A stretch of DNA of 52,890 bases from positions 1 to 52,890 of the forward strand of contig NZ_PNFP01000029.1 in assembly GCF_002940685.1 (NCBI RefSeq), read 5' to 3'. Origin of the DNA: Ensifer adhaerens. GTDB lineage: Bacteria > Pseudomonadota > Alphaproteobacteria > Rhizobiales > Rhizobiaceae. A program made the translations under genes and the position numbers. The first letter of the stretch is position 1. The number at the start of each line of letters is the position of its first letter. Shown here piece after piece: positions 41,557 to 50,577 of the stretch. The notes under the pieces are model-generated. The model was given only the letters and a program-made list of their open reading frames with translations, ran no database searches and was not told the DNA's origin.

Positions 41557-43332
41557 CTAACGCAGCGGCCACACCAGCATCAGCGTCGGAATGCTGACGA
41601 TCACGATCACCAGCGACAGCGGCAGGCCGAGGCGCGGATAGTCGCTGAAGCGGTAGCCGCCCGGCCCCATGACCAGCGTGTTGCACTGGTGGCCGATCGG
41701 GGTGAGGAAATCGCAGCCGGCGCCGATCGCGACCGCCATCAGGAAGGCCTCGGGCTTGTAGCCGAGCGCACCGGCAAAGCTTGCGGCGATCGGCGCCATG
41801 ACGAGCACGGTTGCGGCATTGTTGAGGAACGGCGTCACCGCCATGGCGGCAAGCAGGATGATGGTGAGCGCGCCCGCCGGCGGCAGGCCGGCCGCGACCG
41901 TGCCGAGCCAGCCGGCGATGACGTCCGTGCCGCCGGTCGTGCGCAGTGAATCGCTGACGGGGATCAGCGCTGCCAGCATCACCAGGATCGGTCCGTCGAC
42001 CGAGCGATAGAAGTCGCGCAAGGGAATGATGCGGAAGACGACCATGGCAAGTGCGGCCGCAAAGAAGGCGATCGGCACCGGCACGAGGCCGACCGCCGTC
42101 GAGCCCATGGCTGCGGCAAGCACGATCAGCGGCAGCGGCGCCTTGCGGGTGGTGCCCAGCAGGATCTCGCGCTGCGCGAGCGGCAGGCAGCCGAAATCCT
42201 GCAGGAAGAGCGTCAGCTCTCGCCGCGCGCCCTGCAGCACGATGATGTCGCCGGCCCGAAGACGGATGCTGCCGAGCCGCTGCTTCAGCCGTTCGCCCTG
42301 GCGGCTGACGGCAAGCAGGTTGATATTGTGCGTGTTGAACAGCGCCAGGCGCTGCGCCGACATGCCCTCGAGCGGCGAGCCGCTGCCGACGACGGCCTCG
42401 ATCGCCTCGATCTCGTCCCCGGCCTTTTCGCGTCCATGCGGCGCGCGGTCGCCGGCAATCTTGAGCTTGCCTTGGGAGACGATGCGATCGAGCGCCGCCG
42501 GACCGCCCTCGAAAAGCAGGATATCGTCGGCCTCAAGCGTCACGTCGGGCAGCGGCGCCAGGTGCAGGCCGCGCCGAAAGATTGCGATGACGACGGCACC
42601 GCCATCGCCGAGCTTGACCAGATTGCTGAGCGCCTTGCCGATTGCCGGCGACCCGGCCGCAACCACCGCCTCGGAGGTATAGTCGGTGATCTCGATCGCC
42701 GAATGAACCGAGACCTGGCTGCTCGTGCGCTGCGGCACCAGCTTGTAGGCAAAGAGCAGGAAGATGCAGCCGACCACAGCCAGCGTCGCGCCGACGGGCG
42801 TGAAGTCGAACATGGTGAAGCTTTCGCCCGTCAGTTCCTGGCGCACCCGCGACACGACGATGTTCGGCGACGTGCCGACCTGCGTCATCAGCCCGCCGAT
42901 CAGCGAGCCGAAGGCCATCGGCATCAGGAAGACCGAGGGCTGCACATTGGAGCGACGGGCAAACTGGAAGGCGACCGGCAGCATGATCGCCAGCGCGCCG
43001 ATGTTCTTGATGAAGGCCGAAAGCACGGTCACGGTAATGACCAGCAGCGCAAGTTGCGCCCGCACCGACGAGATGTTCGGCAGGAACCGCTGGATCGCCG
43101 CGTCGACGATCCCCGAGCGCGCCACCCCGGCGCTGACGATCAAGGCGCTGCCGACGATGATGACGATGTCGTCGCTGAAGCCATCGAAGGCATGGTCGTA
43201 GGGAACGATGCCGACGGCCACCGCCAGCATCAGCGCCGAACAGGCGATCACGTCATATCGAAACCGCCCCCAGATGAAGAAGGCCATCATGGCGCCGATG
43301 ACGAGAAACGCGAGGGACTGTTCGGCGGTCAT
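41557..43332 (-). CDS. SLC13/DASS-type carrier with RCK_C domains
   Basis: This is a 591-residue inner-membrane carrier of the divalent anion:Na+ symporter class. N-terminal helices carry FIKNIGALAIMLPVAF and the C-terminal half carries TPFLNNAATVLVMAPI, the duplicated SNT-like substrate/cation motifs. Two RCK_C domains (about 205-360; VVAAGSPAIGKALSNL, LEADDILLFEGG and VVGSGSPLEGMSAQR, LRAGDIIVLQGA) sit between the halves. Candidate substrates are C4-dicarboxylates or sulphate. ATG at 43332 has only a weak ribosome binding site; the open frame continues upstream without homology. Confidence 0.88.
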   Translation of the reverse strand: MTAEQSLAFLVIGAMMAFFIWGRFRYDVIACSALMLAVAVGIVPYDHAFDGFSDDIVIIVGSALIVSAGVARSGIVDAAIQRFLPNISSVRAQLALLVITVTVLSAFIKNIGALAIMLPVAFQFARRSNVQPSVFLMPMAFGSLIGGLMTQVGTSPNIVVSRVRQELTGESFTMFDFTPVGATLAVVGCIFLLFAYKLVPQRTSSQVSVHSAIEITDYTSEAVVAAGSPAIGKALSNLVKLGDGGAVVIAIFRRGLHLAPLPDVTLEADDILLFEGGPAALDRIVSQGKLKIAGDRAPHGREKAGDEIEAIEAVVGSGSPLEGMSAQRLALFNTHNINLLAVSRQGERLKQRLGSIRLRAGDIIVLQGARRELTLFLQDFGCLPLAQREILLGTTRKAPLPLIVLAAAMGSTAVGLVPVPIAFFAAALAMVVFRIIPLRDFYRSVDGPILVMLAALIPVSDSLRTTGGTDVIAGWLGTVAAGLPPAGALTIILLAAMAVTPFLNNAATVLVMAPIAASFAGALGYKPEAFLMAVAIGAGCDFLTPIGHQCNTLVMGPGGYRFSDYPRLGLPLSLVIVIVSIPTLMLVWPLR

Positions 43333-43769
43333 CAAATACCCGGTCAAGTCGAGGGACGGACGGCGCGGAGCCTGAAAGCAAAACGCACGATCCGCCGGAA
43401 CGTTCGCCCGAGAAGTAACGTATCTTTTCGCCGAGCGAAATTCCGCCGGGCGACAAATCTGGGTACGAACACAAATTGGTGACCGACACCAGGCATGTTC
43501 ACCGAAACTCGCGAGCGCCACCCTACGTTCCTGAACGGATGACGCAAGCTTGCGCGCTTCCGTGGTCACCGGCTTTCGGACGATGAGGTGCGCGGACCCT
43601 TCCGACGGCTCTGCCATCGGAGACGCTCGCAAGTGATGCCCGCTCTTGGCTTTGCATCAGGAAATTGTACAATAGATCAACGTGTTGCGGCACGTCGCTT
43701 AGCGCGCTGAGGACCAAAACCGATTGCAGCGCGAAAAGAGCAAGCGCACCCGCAAAGAGGATCGCCGAC
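43333..43769. other. Intergenic region
   Basis: This 437-bp spacer lies between the divergent SLC13-type gene and the small lipoprotein gene. The frame of the SLC13 gene stays open through part of it but shows no homology. I see no promoter or repeat I can support. Confidence 0.45.
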
Positions 43770-44069
43770 ATGAAACACGCCCTTGCCGTCATCTCCGTAG
43801 CGCTGCTTCTGAGCGGCTGCACCGCAACGACCAGCTCCACCTACTACGGCTACTCGCCGAATCTCGAGCCGATCCCCGGCAGCATCACCTATGGCGGCCA
43901 GCCGCGCACCAAGCTGACCAAGTCGCCGGTCGGCAGCATCGTGCCGCACCAGTTCATCGATTCCTACGGCCGCAAGGTCTACGAAACCTATATTATCGAG
44001 CCCGACCGGTCGCTGCGTCTCACCAGCCGGCGCTGGCAGCCGGATGACGTCTTCGGCTTCGACGACTAG
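43770..44069 (+). CDS. Small outer-membrane lipoprotein
   Basis: This is a 99-residue protein with a lipoprotein signal peptide and lipobox LLLSGC, followed by a Thr/Ser/Tyr-rich stretch (TATTSSTYYGYSPN) and a compact beta region ending RRWQPDDVFGFDD. No family name is assignable. ATG at 43770 has AGAGGA upstream. It lies next to the convergent, secreted SH3/Gly-rich protein gene. Confidence 0.75.
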   Translation: MKHALAVISVALLLSGCTATTSSTYYGYSPNLEPIPGSITYGGQPRTKLTKSPVGSIVPHQFIDSYGRKVYETYIIEPDRSLRLTSRRWQPDDVFGFDD

Positions 44070-44156
44070 AACGCCGGGCGTTCAACCGGACGCATTGGGG
44101 GACGCTTTCAGAGCGGTCTGGCGCTTTTATTCTAGAGCACCCTTCCGCTCCCAGTG

Positions 44157-44182
44157 ATCCCACCTGAAGGCGGGATGCTTTT
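44157..44182 (+). terminator. Possible terminator after the lipoprotein gene
   Basis: ATCCCACC (44157-44164) and GGCGGGAT (44169-44176) pair with one mismatch around a TGAA loop, then GCTTTT follows. It is about 90 bp past the stop codon in a 309-bp spacer to the convergent gene; nothing else is recognised there. Confidence 0.45.
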
Positions 44183-44378
44183 GGGGTAAGCTGCCGCTTT
44201 CGCATCGTCGCGCGGAGCCTGAGCAAATGGGTCAGGCGACGATCCGTCTTTCCAAGCGTCGTTGACGTTCGGCCCAGAAGGGCAGCCAAGGTCGCCGATC
44301 GCGAGGGCTCGGCTTGACCCTGCAGGGCACCCTGCCGTCGAAACGCATTTGGCAAAGGCCGGTCCTGGAAAACGCAGG

Positions 44379-47042
44379 TCAGCGCCCGCGCCCACCGCCG
44401 CCGCCGCGAAAACCTCCGCCGCCTCCGCCTCCGCGACCACCACCGCCGCTGAAGCCGCCACCGCCGCGACCGCCGCCACCACTGAAACCGCCGCCGCCGC
44501 GATGGCCACCGCCGCCGGTGAAGCCGCCACCGCCACGATGGCCGCCACCGCTGAAGCTGCCACCGCCAAAGCCGCCGCCGCCACCATAAATCGCTCCACC
44601 GCCCCGGTCGAAGTTCTGGAACCCTCCGCCCCCTTCGGGGAAGCGGCGGCCATAACTGCGGCTCAGTTCATTCCGGTTGCCGAGCTCGCGTCCAATTCGG
44701 TCGATCGCCAGATAGTCGGGGGCGCGCTCGCGCACCTGCGGCCGGTTGCGGCCGGTGGCGGGCCTGTTGACCGCGCCTCCCTGCCGGCGCTGCGCCGCCT
44801 GCGGACGATTGGCAACCGCCCCCTTGGCGGCGTTCCTCAGGTCTTCGCCCTGCGGCCGCTGGACGGGCTGCCAGCCATCGGGCGTGTGCTTCTGCCACTG
44901 GCCGTTTTCGCGCCGATAGACATTGCCGTTCCGGCCCGCATAGACATCGCCGCCCTTGCTGCCGACGGCAAAGCCGCTATTGCCGCTGCTGTTCTTCCAG
45001 CGCAGACCACCCGCCGTCCCGGTCGACCCGCCGCTGATCTTGGCAAACTCGCCGCCATGCTTGACCGACACGCTTCCCCAGGAGCCATAGACGCCCTGCC
45101 CGCCTCGAGCGATGGCCGCATTGCCGGTGCCTGGATTGTACGCAGCGACGAACCCTCGCGCTCCGCTCGGTCCGGCTACGGCGCCGCCACGGAAATACGT
45201 GCCGGTCTTCGGATTGTAGCCCGCACCGAGGACAAGCCCTCTATTCGGGCCGTAGGCATAACCATAACGCCCGAAGGTTCCGTAGGCGGGATTGTAGAAG
45301 GCGCCCATGCCATAGCTGATCGGAGGTGGATAATAGGGGGGCCAATCGCCGCCATCGTCATAGTCCCAATAGGGCGGATAGTACCAGCCCGATCCCCAGA
45401 CCACTGTGTCCCAGGCAAGGTACATGTAGAGATAGCCGAGCGTGTAGCCGTACCAGATGGCGTCATCCTCGGTATCGTAGACCCGCACATAGGTGGCATT
45501 GTAGACCGGCGAGGACGGCGGGATCGTATAGATTTCATCCGCGACCGCGCGCGCGACGGCAAAGGGACCGGTCGGCGTATCGGCGACGAACCAGATCCCG
45601 TCCTTCAGCAGGAAATACTTGTCGGCGACCTTGATCACCAGCTCATTGGAATTGACCGCATAGAACATCGCCGTGCCTTCGATCGGCACGAACTTCGGCT
45701 CGCCGCTGTAGGTCGGCTGCGCCATGACCGACCCGTCGGTCGAAACCCGCGCCATTCTCGGAATGCTGGCCCTCAGCCGCGCCTCGGCACTTTCCGACGT
45801 GCCGGGGATCGAAGCGCGCGCGACGGAGTATGGCGCATCGCTCGGCAGGTTCAGGAAATCGGCCGGCAGGTTGGGCGTGGCGAAGACCCACGGTCCATCG
45901 AGTGAGCTCGACGAGAACCACCGCCCGGACAACAGCGTGTACCAGGTCTTGCTCGGCGTGTGGTAGAAGACGCCGCTTCGGGTATTCGATGCCCACTCCA
46001 GACTTGTGCCATTGATCGGCTCGAGCGCGGGCTTTCCCTCAAGAACGATGAGTTCTGCCGGACGGTCCGAATAGAAAACCTTGGGCACGGCCTTATCCGC
46101 AAAGGGCGCCGGAGGAAGGGCCGTCTTCGTCTCCTTCCAGCTCTCGTCGTCCGGCAACTTGGAGATGAGATCCGGAAGCGCGTCTGCAGCCGCCCAGCCG
46201 CTTTCGAGCGCACCCGATTTCAGCCAGTTCTTCTCGTCGCGCAGGTAGTAGCTGTTGTCCGCATCGACCTTGAAGAGATCCCAGTTCGTATTGGTGACGA
46301 AGGAAAGGCCCTGGACGCCCTTGACCGGTGCCAGGACCGCCGCGCCATTGGTCTGAACAAGGATCGCCGGCGTCTCGCTCGTAAAGATCGGCGGCGGATC
46401 CGCCTTGATATCGGGGACGTCGGCGAGCCGCTTGTAGTCCATCAGGCTCGCGGTCAGCCGCTCCTGCGAGACGACGATCGGATCGGCAGGCAACAGCTTG
46501 CCGACCTCAAGCGCAAGATCCGAAAGCTCTTGCCGCCCGAGCGTCGAAAAATCGACCCGCGTGACCTTCACGTCGGTCAGCGTCACGTTCCCGCTGTCGT
46601 CGTCGGCCAGCGTCTTGGCGGAAACGGCGATGATGCCGTAGGCAGGCTTGGCGTCCGCCGTCATCTTGACTTCGGCGGCAATCAGGGCGTCGAGCTGGGT
46701 GAAGTTGGCCCAATCGGAAATCTGCGGCTGGTAGAGCGTCAAGGTCGCCCCGGCCTCCGAGGTGAACACCTTTGGCCAGGCTGGCGTGCTGGCATCGGAC
46801 TGCTGCAGGTACTTGCCGGCGACAAAACCGTTGGCGCCGGCATAGGACACGGCGCACCACGTCGCAGCGGTATCGCATTCCTTGATGTCTACCTCCTCGC
46901 CTTGCGCGATGACCTGCATCGACGCGAACCCGGTGTCGGGGCCGGTTCGGAAATTGACGTTGGCCGTCAGCGTGGCAGGGTCGGCAAAGGCGGATGTCCA
47001 GAAAAATGAAGCAACTGTGAGGTAGGATATCACGCGGCGCAT
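44379..47042 (-). CDS. Secreted SH3-domain/Gly-rich repeat protein (887 aa)
   Basis: A signal peptide (about 1-20, ending SAFA) is followed by a bacterial SH3-like domain (about 22-90; TANVNFRTGPDTGFASMQVIAQGEEVDI). Three related beta repeats follow (about 200-500), each with a segment like PPIFTSETPAILVQ or VFYSDRPAELIVLEGKPAL and ending in a Trp turn (for example GRWFSSSSLDGPWVF and GIWFVADTPTGPF). Then come a Tyr/Trp/Pro-rich stretch (about 520-590) and a Gly/Arg/Phe-rich tail (about 800-887) of GGGG-FSGGGGRGG units. It looks like a secreted cell-envelope or matrix protein. ATG at 47042 has CGAGG upstream. Confidence 0.8.
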   Translation of the reverse strand: MRRVISYLTVASFFWTSAFADPATLTANVNFRTGPDTGFASMQVIAQGEEVDIKECDTAATWCAVSYAGANGFVAGKYLQQSDASTPAWPKVFTSEAGATLTLYQPQISDWANFTQLDALIAAEVKMTADAKPAYGIIAVSAKTLADDDSGNVTLTDVKVTRVDFSTLGRQELSDLALEVGKLLPADPIVVSQERLTASLMDYKRLADVPDIKADPPPIFTSETPAILVQTNGAAVLAPVKGVQGLSFVTNTNWDLFKVDADNSYYLRDEKNWLKSGALESGWAAADALPDLISKLPDDESWKETKTALPPAPFADKAVPKVFYSDRPAELIVLEGKPALEPINGTSLEWASNTRSGVFYHTPSKTWYTLLSGRWFSSSSLDGPWVFATPNLPADFLNLPSDAPYSVARASIPGTSESAEARLRASIPRMARVSTDGSVMAQPTYSGEPKFVPIEGTAMFYAVNSNELVIKVADKYFLLKDGIWFVADTPTGPFAVARAVADEIYTIPPSSPVYNATYVRVYDTEDDAIWYGYTLGYLYMYLAWDTVVWGSGWYYPPYWDYDDGGDWPPYYPPPISYGMGAFYNPAYGTFGRYGYAYGPNRGLVLGAGYNPKTGTYFRGGAVAGPSGARGFVAAYNPGTGNAAIARGGQGVYGSWGSVSVKHGGEFAKISGGSTGTAGGLRWKNSSGNSGFAVGSKGGDVYAGRNGNVYRRENGQWQKHTPDGWQPVQRPQGEDLRNAAKGAVANRPQAAQRRQGGAVNRPATGRNRPQVRERAPDYLAIDRIGRELGNRNELSRSYGRRFPEGGGGFQNFDRGGGAIYGGGGGFGGGSFSGGGHRGGGGFTGGGGHRGGGGFSGGGGRGGGGFSGGGGRGGGGGGGFRGGGGGRGR

Positions 47043-47241
47043 GGCTGCCTCGTCGTTGATTGCAGCTCTACCTTTTGGAGCATGCGCAGGGTACGCCGCA
47101 ACAAAGAGTTCGTCCAGCGGTCGGCCGGCTCCGGCCGCCGTAATTGCATGAAATCGCAGCGATGGAATGAGCCCCGCCCCGGTGGGGTCGCGGAAACCCG
47201 GGCCCCACCTTCGCGGCTTGGCACTCAAGTGCGTTTGACGG

Positions 47242-48228
<987 letters not shown>

Positions 48229-48255
48229 TGCAGTTCCTCGTTTCGATAAAAAGGG

Positions 48256-48275
48256 ATATCGGGAATTGTCGATAT
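48256..48275. promoter_or_regulatory. ArsR operator candidate in front of the reductase
   Basis: ATATCG (48256-48261), eight bases, CGATAT (48270-48275). The half-sites and spacing are identical to those of the site at 48602-48621 before the ArsR gene. It lies 28 bp upstream of the reductase start and within the ArsR-reductase spacer. Confidence 0.65.
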
Positions 48276-48289
48276 ATCGCGGCAAAAAA

Positions 48290-48592
48290 TTAGAGCTCTT
48301 TGCCGATGATCGCGGCAAGAGCACGGATCGTTGCCTCGTTCCGCTTGTAGTAGGTCCACTGGCCGATGCGCCTGACTTCGACCAGACCCGCCCGCTGCAG
48401 CGTTGCAAGATAGTCAGACACCGTTGACTGCGACAGGCCGACGCCTTCTTGAATGCTGCTGACGCAGACACCCACCGTCAGAACGTCACCCTCATCCTGC
48501 GGGGGAAAGTTCTTCACCGGATCCTTCAACCCTTGAAGGATTTCAAGACGCGTCCGGTTTGAGAGGGCTTTGAATATATCGAGCAGTTCCAT
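48290..48592 (-). CDS. ArsR-family transcriptional repressor
   Basis: This is a 100-residue winged-helix repressor. The recognition region is [25 protein letters not shown] (about 51-75) and the wing is [11 protein letters not shown]. The N-terminal part is [16 protein letters not shown], the usual family start. Metal-binding Cys pairs are missing; the single Cys43 (VGVCVSS) could act as a redox or electrophile sensor. ATG at 48592 is nine bp from an operator-like palindrome (48601-48622). A second site lies before the downstream quinone-reductase-like gene, so autoregulation with control of the enzyme is likely. Confidence 0.9.
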   Translation of the reverse strand: MELLDIFKALSNRTRLEILQGLKDPVKNFPPQDEGDVLTVGVCVSSIQEGVGLSQSTVSDYLATLQRAGLVEVRRIGQWTYYKRNEATIRALAAIIGKEL

Positions 48593-48600
48593 ACCCCGTT

Positions 48601-48622
48601 CATATCGAGATTTACCGATATG
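48601..48622. promoter_or_regulatory. ArsR operator candidate upstream of the arsR-type gene
   Basis: CATATCG (48601-48607), eight bases AGATTTAC, CGATATG (48616-48622). It is a perfect 7-bp inverted repeat directly ahead of the ArsR start, and its core ATATCG-N8-CGATAT recurs at 48256-48275. Confidence 0.7.
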
Positions 48623-48681
48623 TCAATGCAAGGTCGCTCGGATATCCTTACCTGCAGGAATGAAGTCCGTGGGGTCGGCGG

Positions 48682-49611
48682 CTACAAAGGCGGCAGAGCG
48701 CCATGCCGCAGGCCGCGACAATCGGCGTCGCAGAACTGTTCCGCCACCCAGGCGCGCAGAACCTTCGTCGCCGGCCGCTCGGCCATTCGCGGACTGTAGA
48801 CGAGGTCGTAGCGGTCGCTTTCCAGCGTCAGGTCGAACGGCTGGACGAGAATGCCGGAGGCGAGTTCCTCGGCAACCAGGGTCAGGCTGAGCAGGCCGAT
48901 CCCCTGCCCGGCCACGACGGCCTGTACGGCGTGGATCTCGTCGGTAAAGGAGAGCCCCGCGCCCGCCTCGACATCGGTGACGCCGGCGCGCTCCAGCCAA
49001 TGCCGCCACACCGGCGCACGCGCATCGTGGCGGCGCAGCGTCCCCCAGTCATAGTGGATAAGCGTCGCGTGCTTGAGGTCGGCGGTCCCGGCCGGAGCCA
49101 GTCGCGGCACGCAAACCGGTGCGAAGCGATCCGCAAACAACGGTTCTGTGATGAGCCCCGGATAGTCACCGCCGCCAAGCCGGATCGCCGCGTCCGCATC
49201 GGCCTCCAGGTCGACCATTCGGTGGGACGCATCCAGCCTCAACGTCCATTCGGGATAGGTCTCGCGGAAGGAACCGGCAAGCGGCGCCAGACGCTTAGCG
49301 ACGAAGGCGACGGTCGAGGTCAGCCGCGCCACCTTTTCCGTCCGCTGACGGCGCACATCGGCAATTGCCTGCTCGAAACGGTCGAGACCATCACGCAAGA
49401 CGGGAAACAGTAGCTTTCCAGCGGCGGTCAGCCGCACCTGCCGCGTCCCGCGCTCGAAGAGCTTCACGTCAAGTATTTCCTCCAGTTGCCGGATCTGGTG
49501 GCTGACGGCGGTCGCCGAAACATTCAACTCCTCGGCCGCATGCTTGAAGCTCATCCGCCGGGCGGCGGCTTCGAAAACCCTGAGCGCGCCAAGCGGTGGC
49601 AACTTTCTCAT
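48682..49611 (-). CDS. LysR-family transcriptional regulator (GcvA-like)
   Basis: This is a 309-residue regulator of the GcvA type, with the start motif MRKLPPLGALRVFEAAARRMSF and helix-turn-helix HAAEELNVSATAVSHQIRQLEE (about 22-43). The co-inducer domain follows (LTSTVAFVAKRLAPLAGSF onwards). Two adjacent ATGs (49614 and 49611) follow GAGGAT; the second fits spacing better. It is divergent from the tandem RidA-like/OYE genes, and a T-N11-A box lies in the spacer. Regulation of those genes is the likely role. Confidence 0.88.
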   Translation of the reverse strand: MRKLPPLGALRVFEAAARRMSFKHAAEELNVSATAVSHQIRQLEEILDVKLFERGTRQVRLTAAGKLLFPVLRDGLDRFEQAIADVRRQRTEKVARLTSTVAFVAKRLAPLAGSFRETYPEWTLRLDASHRMVDLEADADAAIRLGGGDYPGLITEPLFADRFAPVCVPRLAPAGTADLKHATLIHYDWGTLRRHDARAPVWRHWLERAGVTDVEAGAGLSFTDEIHAVQAVVAGQGIGLLSLTLVAEELASGILVQPFDLTLESDRYDLVYSPRMAERPATKVLRAWVAEQFCDADCRGLRHGALPPL

Positions 49612-49722
49612 CATATCCTCGATGAATGAACTGAACTCATCTATTAGCTGAGAAATCACTCTTTGTCAGCCGGAGACCGCCCCAGCATATTGAGATCAAC
49701 AGCCAAGGCAACAGCGCCGAGC

Positions 49723-49735
49723 TGAGAAAATCTCA
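49723..49735. promoter_or_regulatory. Candidate LysR box in the LysR/RidA spacer
   Basis: TGAGA-AAA-TCTCA is a perfect palindrome that fits the LysR T-N11-A pattern, 18 bp before the first RidA-like start. The sequence GCTGAGAAA occurs both here (49721-49729) and at 49648-49656. This suggests two related sites for the divergent LysR protein. Confidence 0.45.
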
Positions 49736-49753
49736 AGCATGAAAGGACATGCC

Positions 49754-50146
49754 ATGTCTCTCGAACAGGTCGTCACCACGCCGGATCCCTATGCGCCCTT
49801 CCTGCTTTCCCAGGCGATCAAGGCCAACGGTTTCGTCTTCGTCTCCGGCCAAGCCGCGATCGGCGACGACGGCGAACTCGTCGGCGTCGGCGACTTCGAC
49901 CGCCAGGCCGAACAGGCCTTCCGCAACCTCGACCGGGCTTTGAAGGCCGCCGGATCCGGCCTCGACAGGATCGTCAAGGTCACGATCTTCCTGCGCTCCA
50001 TGGAGAACTTCGCAAAGATCATCGAACTGCGCCGCACGTGGTTTTCCGCCCCCTATCCCGCCGACAGCATCATCGAGGTCTCCTCGCTCTATTCACCGGA
50101 CGCGCTGATCGAGATCGAGGCAATCGCGCTCGATGCGGGCCGCTGA
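49754..50146 (+). CDS. RidA-like protein (tandem copy 1)
   Basis: This is a 130-residue protein of the trimeric RidA/YjgF fold: PYAPFLLSQAIKANGFVFVSGQAAIGDDG, FDRQAEQAFRNLDRALKAAGSGLDRIVKVTIFLRS, and C-terminal IIEVSSLYSPDALIEIEAIAL. Canonical RidA has an Arg in the VARLP segment that is needed for imine hydrolysis; here the aligned positions are Ser, so this copy is probably not a standard enamine/imine deaminase. ATG at 49754 has AAAGGA upstream. It is the first gene of a probable three-gene operon with copy 2 and an Old Yellow Enzyme. Confidence 0.88.
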   Translation: MSLEQVVTTPDPYAPFLLSQAIKANGFVFVSGQAAIGDDGELVGVGDFDRQAEQAFRNLDRALKAAGSGLDRIVKVTIFLRSMENFAKIIELRRTWFSAPYPADSIIEVSSLYSPDALIEIEAIALDAGR

Positions 50147-50183
50147 CGCCCGCGAGTGCACGCGCGTCCCGAAAGGACATCCC

Positions 50184-50576
50184 ATGCCTCTGGTACAGGC
50201 CGTCACCCGGCCTGATCCCTATGCACCGTTCCTGATCTCCCAGGCGATCGAAGCCAATGGCCTTGTCTTCGTTTCGGGCCAGGTGGCCATCGGCGACGAC
50301 GGCCGGATCATCGCTCCCGGGGATTTCGACCGCCAGGCAGATCAGGCCTTCCGCAACATCGACCGCGCCCTGAAGGCGGCCGGCTCCGGGCTCGACAGGA
50401 TCGTCAAGACCACGATCTTCCTGCGCTCCATCGAGACCGCCGGCCGTTTGGTGGCGCTTCGCCGCCAATGGCTTTCGGCACCCTACCCCGCCGAAAGCAT
50501 GGTCGAGGTCCCATCCCTCTCTTCACCCGAGGCGCTGATCGAAATCGAAGCGATCGCACTCACCGGAGATCAATGA
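50184..50576 (+). CDS. RidA-like protein (tandem copy 2)
   Basis: This is a 130-residue protein of the same length as copy 1; I count 36 differences in 130 aligned residues, so about 72% identity. Conserved parts are AAGSGLDRIVK and IEIEAIAL; the same canonical Arg is missing (VEVPSLSSPEALIEIEAIAL). The pair looks like a recent tandem duplication, and copies differ mostly in the middle (GELVGVGDFD versus GRIIAPGDFD). ATG at 50184 has AAAGGA upstream. Its stop lies one base before the OYE start. Confidence 0.88.
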   Translation: MPLVQAVTRPDPYAPFLISQAIEANGLVFVSGQVAIGDDGRIIAPGDFDRQADQAFRNIDRALKAAGSGLDRIVKTTIFLRSIETAGRLVALRRQWLSAPYPAESMVEVPSLSSPEALIEIEAIALTGDQ

Positions 50577-50577
50577 C

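Noticed and set aside
44262..45905. 547-aa plus-strand frame and a Pro-rich frame at 44314-44589
   Set aside because: Both mirror the Gly-rich tail and repeats of the minus-strand SH3 protein; the apparent Pro-rich repeats come from reading GGN codons on the opposite strand.
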